A stretch of DNA of 17,646 nt, taken from positions 1 to 17,646 of the forward strand of contig USAV01000029.1 of NCBI GenBank assembly GCA_900552715.1, given 5' to 3'. Positions within the stretch are counted from its first letter, which is position 1, and each line of letters starts with the position of its first letter. A model generated the notes under the pieces. The model did no database searches. It saw only the letters and a program-made list of their open reading frames with translations, and was not told the origin of the DNA. Below are positions 13,243 through 17,646 of this stretch, in pieces. This stretch comes from an uncultured Veillonella sp. Lineage in GTDB: Bacteria; Bacillota; Negativicutes; Veillonellales; Veillonellaceae. A program made the translations under genes and the position numbers.

Positions 13243-14286
13243 TTAAGACTTCACATAATAGGTAGACCGTCCCCCTCCTTTACGTTGAATACGACCATCC
13301 TTTACTAAAGCTCGTATAGCACCTTCAATGGAGCTATCGCTGAGATTTGGGCACCATTCTCTAATATCTTGCTTTGTGAAAGCCCCTAAATGGCTATCGA
13401 TAGCTGCTTTCACCTGATCCATTGCTGAACCACTATTTGCCAGTATAGAACTGCGATCCTCAAAGTCATGATATGCGGCTAACAGCATTTGTAACCAATA
13501 GCGAATAAACGGTATCGGGCAGGAACTTTCATCATACCAAGTATCACTAGATTCGCGTAATGCCGCATAATACATATCCTTATTTCCTGCAATTTTGGCC
13601 TCTAACGATACATATTTACCTACCATAAAGCCGCTACGATACAACAATAATGTCGTTAACAAACGACTCATACGGCCATTCCCATCATTAAATGGATGAA
13701 TACATAAGAAATCATGTATAAAAATAGGAATCGCTAATAACGGATCCACCTCACCATTGCCTACAACACGATTATATTCAGCACAAATCTGGTCGAGGGC
13801 CTCTGCTGTTTCATAGGGTGCTAGGGGAGTAAATAACACCTCGGTCCGTCCATCGGGATAGGTAGCACTAATATAATTCTGTACACTCTTTAACTGTCCA
13901 CCCCGGGCATTGAACTGGTAATTATACAAAATCTTGTGTAGCTGCAAAATATGATTCCGAGACAATGATATGGAATCATAACTTTCATGGATAACATTTA
14001 AGGCATCACGATACCCCATAATCTCCTGCTCATCCCTATTTCGAGGCGTAGTCTTATCAGCTACCAACTGCCGAAGGCGCGTACTCGTCGTCACAATCCC
14101 TTCAATTGCATTCGACGCCTCTGTACTCTGCACCTTTGCCAACTCTACAAGAGAATCTAGTATAGCAGGACTCTGTGAAAGCAAAACCTCCTCCTTGCCA
14201 TTCGCCCGGTAAATCCCTGCGATAAGACTTAAAATATCCATATCCCACGATAAAGACTGAATCCGACCATACTCAAAACGACGCAT
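13243..14286 (-). CDS. fic: Fic-domain AMP-transferase, class II, with C-terminal winged helix
   Basis: This is a 347-aa protein. The ATG at 14286 follows AGGAGG by 7 bases; a GTG two codons earlier is too close to that site. An N-terminal helical domain contains the inhibitory motif S58-x3-E62-G63 (SNAIEG), in front of the Fic core, which defines class II. The core carries the catalytic motif HPFNDGNGRMSR (197-208) with His197 and the second Arg at 208, the residue the inhibitory Glu normally holds. The flap region (LFTPLAPYET, about 151-160) is in the usual place. The C-terminus (about 285-345, FTKQDIREWCPNLSDSSIEG to GRIQRKGGGRSTYYV) is a winged helix, suggesting DNA binding. All catalytic residues are intact, so AMP transfer to a protein hydroxyl is expected; the target is unknown. 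No antitoxin gene adjoins it, consistent with self-inhibition. The promoter is covered by a repeat that could bind the protein itself. Confidence 0.9.
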   Translation of the reverse strand: MRRFEYGRIQSLSWDMDILSLIAGIYRANGKEEVLLSQSPAILDSLVELAKVQSTEASNAIEGIVTTSTRLRQLVADKTTPRNRDEQEIMGYRDALNVIHESYDSISLSRNHILQLHKILYNYQFNARGGQLKSVQNYISATYPDGRTEVLFTPLAPYETAEALDQICAEYNRVVGNGEVDPLLAIPIFIHDFLCIHPFNDGNGRMSRLLTTLLLYRSGFMVGKYVSLEAKIAGNKDMYYAALRESSDTWYDESSCPIPFIRYWLQMLLAAYHDFEDRSSILANSGSAMDQVKAAIDSHLGAFTKQDIREWCPNLSDSSIEGAIRALVKDGRIQRKGGGRSTYYVKS

Positions 14287-14310
14287 ACACACACCTCCTT
14301 TCTACTCTAA

Positions 14311-14363
14311 TCCCTTATAAATAAAATTATTCCCTTAAATTATACCATAAAATAAGGGAATAA
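14311..14363 (-). promoter_or_regulatory. fic promoter embedded in an 11-bp inverted repeat
   Basis: A perfect extended -10 (TGGTATAAT; TATAAT at 14344-14339) lies between TTATTCCCTTA (14327-14337) and TAAGGGAATAA (14353-14363), which are exact inverses with a 15-base spacer. A third half-site, ATCCCTTA, lies near 14310-14317, just downstream of the start of transcription. No good -35 box is visible. Confidence 0.6.
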
Positions 14364-14376
14364 ATAATTTGGATAC

Positions 14377-14706
14377 ATTTAATTATACATGCAGAAGGGA
14401 TTCTATCCCTTTGAGACCGACTTAGGTCACTACTCCCAAACGCAGATTTGGAAAGATTTCCTCATCAGGAAATGAGAAAACGGGTGGATATATCTCTAAG
14501 GGCGACTTAGGTCACTATTTCCCCTACGCAGTTTTGAATAAATTTAATCATACGTACAGAAAGGGTTCTATCTCTTTGAGACCGACTTAGGTCACTACTC
14601 CCAAACGCAGTTTTGGAAAGATTTCCTCATCAGGAGATGAGAAAACGGGTGGATATATCTCTAAGGGCGACTTAGGTAACTATGGAGACCGAAGAGATAT
14701 ATCCAC
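14377..14706. repeat. 165-bp tandem duplication carrying four CGACTTAGG cores
   Basis: Two units of 165 bp (from about 14377 and 14542) are nearly identical; for example GAGACCGACTTAGG recurs at 14413 and 14578, and CGGGTGGATATATCTCT at 14481 and 14646. Each unit is itself made of two related halves with the core CGACTTAGGTCACTA (beginning 14418, 14503, 14583 and 14668; the last reads GGTAACTA). Three of the four cores are followed by TCCC-x-x-ACGCAG and an A/T-rich tail, then a small hairpin (CTCATC...GATGAG). No open frame is maintained. The right end of the second unit continues into a long hairpin. Confidence 0.88.
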
Positions 14707-14711
14707 CCGTT
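14644..14711 (-). terminator. 19-bp hairpin with a CGACTTAGG-type loop, after the 121-aa gene
   Basis: AACGGGTGGATATATCTCT (14644-14662) pairs perfectly with AGAGATATATCCACCCGTT (14693-14711). The 30-base loop holds the repeat core. It starts 18 bases after the stop at 14730, and the minus strand then runs TTCTC, so termination is plausible although the T-run is short. Confidence 0.65.
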
Positions 14712-14729
14712 CATAACCGAAGAGGAAAT

Positions 14730-15095
14730 TTACCAAATCAAGTGATACACGTGATCTAGGTTACTTCCTTCTTGTATTTGTACTTTTGTATTTGCCAATG
14801 TTTCAGAGCCAATCATATAGCCTTGTGGGTTATAAGTAGTCACATCAATGAGTTGTACTGTTTTATCAGCACGGTTGAATGTCATTGTGTAAATGGAGTG
14901 ATCTCCATTTGAGTCTACGATCTTCAAGCGCAATGTAGCACGAGCATCGTTTTTATCAACGGAGTCATTGTCGATATAACCAGTACGACCATATTGATCT
15001 GTATCTAGAGCATACCAACTTTCAGCATGAGACACGCCCACACCAGCGCTAAACAATAAACCGGCTACCGCTAAACAAGCAAACCATTTTTTCAT
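14730..15095 (-). CDS. Small secreted protein, ID-N-x-S-V family, copy 2
   Basis: This is a 121-aa protein starting at ATG 15095 with AGGAG 9 bases upstream. The signal peptide spans residues 1-24 (MKKWFACLAVAGLLFSAGVG, cut after SHA). The mature chain begins ESWYALDTDQYGRTGYIDND, followed by SVDKNDARATLRLKI and then TTYNPQGYMI; it ends with VYHLIW, where copies 1 and 3 extend to WG-D-K or WGK. It is closer to copy 1 (shared YIDNDSV/SIDNDSV and YNPQGY) than to copy 3. The only Cys is in the signal peptide. The gene is monocistronic: it has its own extended -10 promoter and a hairpin directly downstream. Expected location is the periplasm or surface; function unknown. Confidence 0.8.
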   Translation of the reverse strand: MKKWFACLAVAGLLFSAGVGVSHAESWYALDTDQYGRTGYIDNDSVDKNDARATLRLKIVDSNGDHSIYTMTFNRADKTVQLIDVTTYNPQGYMIGSETLANTKVQIQEGSNLDHVYHLIW

Positions 15096-15165
15096 AACTA
15101 TTCTCTCCTGACTATAAAATTCAAATAACCATGCAATCTGCATACCATAAATTCCCTACGCCTTC

Positions 15166-15194
15166 ATTATAACACTAGAACTGCATATTCCTAA
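15166..15194 (-). promoter_or_regulatory. Promoter of secreted-protein copy 2 (extended -10)
   Basis: TGTTATAAT gives a perfect TATAAT (15171-15166) with TGn. TTAGGA (15194-15189) sits 17 bases upstream as a weak -35. CTGCATA words at 15138, 15181 and 15210 surround it, one of them in the spacer. The leader is about 64 bases. Confidence 0.6.
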
Positions 15195-15324
15195 TAAAAA
15201 CTCTATAAACTGCATAATTAATATAAATCTATGAAGGACGATATGCAAAGCACTAATGGGCTTTAAATAATCTAACATTTTTAATAGCTGATATTCGCCC
15301 TGTAAGGTCAGCAAAACATAGAAA

Positions 15325-15385
15325 GCCCCGAACCGTTCTGAAAACGACTTAGGTCACTATGGAGGCTTTCAGGATAGTTCGGGGC
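15325..15385 (-). terminator. Two-part hairpin with CGACTTAGG loop, after the 123-aa gene
   Basis: GCCCCGAAC (15325-15333) pairs with GTTCGGGGC (15377-15385), and an inner CTGAAA/TTTCAG (15338-15343 with 15367-15372) extends it. The loop contains CGACTTAGGTCACTATGGAG. The minus strand then runs TTTCTATGTTTTG. It starts 61 bases after the stop at 15447. Confidence 0.7.
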
Positions 15386-15446
15386 CAAATACGTTCTGAG
15401 TATCTAAATAAACAGAGCGAATATAAGCTTCTATTAAATTGTTGGA

Positions 15447-15818
15447 TTATTTACCCCATAGGGCATTCATAACTTCCGCACCCATGGTATCATCTTCAAT
15501 TTTTGTAGGTTTTTGTGCTTCTTTGCTGGACAATAACGCTACGCCTGCAGCGCTGTATACTGTTGTATCAAGTTCTGTCCATGTTTTTTCTTTACGGTCA
15601 ATGCGTACTGTGTAGATGTATGTGAAGCCTTCTACATTGTTAATTTTAACAAGTACTGTAGCCGCATCATCTGTTTTGTATACAGATGCATTATCGATGA
15701 ACCATGCTGCATCGTCAGCATCAGCATCGATGTAGTACCAATCAGCAGCGCTAGCTTGACCAAAGCCGCCTAAGAATAAAACCCCTGCTGCAAACATAGC
15801 AGCTAACCATTTTTTCAT
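15447..15818 (-). CDS. Small secreted protein, ID-N-x-S-V family, copy 3
   Basis: This is a 123-aa protein with ATG at 15818 and AAGGAG 7 bases upstream. The signal peptide spans residues 1-24 (MKKWLAAMFAAGVLFLGGFG, cut after ASA). The mature part is strongly acidic: ADWYYIDADADDAAWFIDNA, then SVYKTDDAATVLVKI, a TTVYSAAGVAL segment where the other copies have YNPQGY, and the end NALWGK. The Asp cluster near residues 31-37 is not found in the other copies. It lies 76 bases after the gyrA stop with only a T-run-less hairpin between, so it may be partly co-transcribed with gyrA. No strong promoter is visible in the gap. It is probably a periplasmic or surface protein of unknown function. Confidence 0.8.
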   Translation of the reverse strand: MKKWLAAMFAAGVLFLGGFGQASAADWYYIDADADDAAWFIDNASVYKTDDAATVLVKINNVEGFTYIYTVRIDRKEKTWTELDTTVYSAAGVALLSSKEAQKPTKIEDDTMGAEVMNALWGK

Positions 15819-15840
15819 ATCTAAACTCCTTAACGCTAGA

Positions 15841-15863
15841 GACGACCATCTAAGATGGCCGCC
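15841..15863 (-). other. RNA hairpin between gyrA and the 123-aa gene
   Basis: On the minus strand GGCGGCCATC-TTA-GATGGTCGTC folds into a 10-bp stem with two G-U pairs that exist only in minus-strand RNA. No T-run follows, so it is not a classical terminator. It ends about 22 bases before the start codon, just upstream of the ribosome binding site. Confidence 0.55.
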
Positions 15864-15894
15864 CATAGTTTCTTACATATACTATTAATACAAA

Positions 15895-17646
15895 TTATTC
15901 TGCTTCTTCGTCTTCGATTTCAGCACCTGGAATAACAGCAATACTAGCTACTTTATCACCTTCGTCGAGGTTTTGTGTTTTCACACCAGAAATAGCTTTG
16001 CCTTTCTTCACAGCAATATCGTTCATGTTGAAGCGGATGATTTTGCCTTGTTCAGAGATAAGCATAACTTCATCATCATTATGAACTACTTCTACAGCAA
16101 CTACGTCACCTGTTTTGTTCGTAATCTTGAAGTTCTTAGAGCCTTTACCACCGCGTTTTTGCAATGTGTAAGCTTCCGCATCATTGCGTTTACCGAAACC
16201 TTCTTCGGAGATTGTAAACACTTGAGCTTCGCTTTCATCAGCATTAAGAACACCAGCGCCTACAACCACGTCGCCGGTATTGAGTTTAATACCTCGTACA
16301 CCGTGAGCCGCACGTTTCATAAGGCGAACATCGCTTTCACTGAAACGAATAGCGATACCCAATTTAGTACCGATTAAGATATCTTGGTTACCAGTCGTTA
16401 CGCTAACGGAAATCAAGCGATCTCCTTCGTCGAGGTTAATAGCGTTGAGACCAGAACGACGGATGTTGCGGTATTCTTCGATAGCTGTACGTTTTACAAC
16501 GCCGAACTCAGTAACCATGAATAAGTTTACATCCTCATGGATACGTTCAAGGTCGATCATAGTTGTAACAGATTCGCCTACAGCAAGTGGCAACACGTTA
16601 ACCATAGCGGTACCGCGAGAATTACGGGAACCTGCTTCTGGCACTTCGTATGCTTTGAGGCGATATGTACGACCAGTAGACGTGAAGAACAACAATGTAT
16701 TATGCGTACGAACATGCATAATTTGCGTTACATAATCGTCTTCCTTCGTCTTCATGCCGATAACGCCAGCGCCACCTTTATGTTGGTTGCGATATACGTT
16801 CGCGTTCATGCGTTTGATATAACCTTGTTTAGTCAAGGTAATAACCATCTCTTCATCAGCGATGAGGTCTTCTACATCAAGGTCGGACGTATCGATAGTG
16901 ATTTCAGAACGACGAGGGTCGCCGTATTTCTTCTTCATATCTTCTAGTTCTTCTTTGATGATTTGACGTTGACGCGCTTCGCTAGCCAAGATAGCTTTCA
17001 AATCTTCGATCAATGCCAACAATTCCTTGTATTCTTCTTCGATTTTTTCGCGTTCCAAGCCTGTTAAACGGCGTAGACGCATGTCGAGGATGGCTACCGC
17101 TTGTTTTTCTGAAAGCCCGAATTTTTGCATCAATGCGTTACGTGCGATTTCGTCAGTTTGGGAACTGCGGATTGTAGCGATCACTTCATCGATGTGGTCG
17201 AGAGCGATTAACAAGCCTTCCAAGATGTGAGCACGCGCTTCGGCTTTATTAAGCTCGAATTGAGTACGACGTACGATAACATCGAGGCGATGATCTAAGT
17301 AGTAACCCAATACTTCTTTCAAATTCAATACGCGAGGATGACCGTCTACGAGGGCCAACATAATCACGCCGAAAGATTCTTGAAGTTGAGTGTGTTTATA
17401 TAATTTGTTAAGAACGATATCTGGTTGCACATCAGCGCGCAATTCGATAACGATGCGCATACCTTGACGGTCAGATTCGTCACGAAGTGCTGTGATACCG
17501 TCGATTACCTTATCACGGCTCAAGTTCGCAATTGTTTCGATAACGCGAGCCTTGTTAACTTGGTATGGAATCTCAGTCACTACGATTTTATGCTTGCCCT
17601 TCGCCATTTCTTCAATGGTTGCACGAGCGCGCATTTTTACGCTGCC
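15895..17646 (-). CDS. gyrA: DNA gyrase subunit A, C-terminal 583 residues (5' end outside window)
   Basis: The frame is open from the right edge to a TAA at 15895. The first visible residues, GSVKMRARATIE, correspond to roughly residue 230 onward of a full GyrA, so the winged helix with the catalytic Tyr and the quinolone-resistance region is not in view. Visible parts are the tower and long coiled coil (EREKIEEEYKELLALIEDLK region), the exit-gate segment (QAVAILDMRLRRLTGLEREK), and the beta-pinwheel C-terminal domain that wraps DNA. The GyrA box QKRGGKG is present (codons at 16141-16161); this separates GyrA from ParC of topoisomerase IV. The chain ends in a short acidic tail (EIEDEEAE). 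The enzyme introduces negative supercoils using ATP together with GyrB. In related bacteria gyrB usually lies just upstream, near the replication origin, which would put the origin beyond the right edge; that is inference. Confidence 0.95.
   Translation of the reverse strand, partial: GSVKMRARATIEEMAKGKHKIVVTEIPYQVNKARVIETIANLSRDKVIDGITALRDESDRQGMRIVIELRADVQPDIVLNKLYKHTQLQESFGVIMLALVDGHPRVLNLKEVLGYYLDHRLDVIVRRTQFELNKAEARAHILEGLLIALDHIDEVIATIRSSQTDEIARNALMQKFGLSEKQAVAILDMRLRRLTGLEREKIEEEYKELLALIEDLKAILASEARQRQIIKEELEDMKKKYGDPRRSEITIDTSDLDVEDLIADEEMVITLTKQGYIKRMNANVYRNQHKGGAGVIGMKTKEDDYVTQIMHVRTHNTLLFFTSTGRTYRLKAYEVPEAGSRNSRGTAMVNVLPLAVGESVTTMIDLERIHEDVNLFMVTEFGVVKRTAIEEYRNIRRSGLNAINLDEGDRLISVSVTTGNQDILIGTKLGIAIRFSESDVRLMKRAAHGVRGIKLNTGDVVVGAGVLNADESEAQVFTISEEGFGKRNDAEAYTLQKRGGKGSKNFKITNKTGDVVAVEVVHNDDEVMLISEQGKIIRFNMNDIAVKKGKAISGVKTQNLDEGDKVASIAVIPGAEIEDEEAE

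Noticed and set aside
13243..14286. Fic-type toxin-antitoxin pair
   Set aside because: No small antitoxin gene is adjacent; the inhibitory SxxxEG motif is within the Fic protein itself.
14377..14711. CRISPR array
   Set aside because: The repeats are two long 165-bp units with internal halves; there are no short identical repeats separated by unique spacers of constant length and no cas genes.
15895..17646. parC instead of gyrA
   Set aside because: The QKRGGKG GyrA box is present in the C-terminal domain.

Overview
The window looks like part of a Veillonella-type chromosome (Negativicutes: Firmicutes with an outer membrane). The grounds are a gyrA 3' end beside small periplasmic-type proteins, a soluble ferredoxin-type [FeFe] hydrogenase as expected of a lactate fermenter, and an AT-rich genome with strong AGGAGG-like ribosome binding sites. 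This assignment is inference from gene content. Every gene I can support lies on the minus strand, so transcription runs from the right edge to the left. For many genes the best start is an internal ATG or GTG behind a good Shine-Dalgarno rather than the longest open frame, and I give those starts.

Right part (about 12.6-17.6 kb): the 3' two-thirds of gyrA, then three related small secreted proteins (121-124 aa, signal peptide, ID-N-x-S-V core), with a class II Fic AMP-transferase between the first and second. Around these genes lies a repeat family with the core CGACTTAGGTCACTA. It occurs five times, and two copies sit in the loops of long terminator-like hairpins just downstream of two of the secreted-protein genes. 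Four copies form a 165-bp tandem duplication in front of fic.

Middle part (about 5.3-12.6 kb): an [FeFe] hydrogenase with an atypical H-cluster motif; a GH3/NagZ-like lipoprotein that has lost the family's His-Asp catalytic loop; a short AAA ATPase of the DUF234-associated type; an orphan sigma-70-like protein with a repetitive N-terminus; and a 202-aa protein with a faint resemblance to the competence regulator ComK. Between these genes are palindromes, clustered short motifs and rho-independent terminators.

Left part (1-5.3 kb): a visibly AT-richer block holding a complete His-Xaa-Ser (Hxs) system. The order of transcription is a DUF4236/zinc-ribbon membrane protein, hxsA (secreted, six tandem His-Xaa-Ser triplets plus two peptidoglycan-binding domains), hxsD, hxsB and hxsC (two radical SAM enzymes), then a secreted 163-aa protein and a terminator. 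The likely scheme is that HxsB and HxsC, helped by HxsD, modify the His-Xaa-Ser array of HxsA before or during export to the wall or periplasm. The flanking DUF4236 and 163-aa genes look like unrecognised members of the same unit. A further membrane-anchored protein runs off the left edge.
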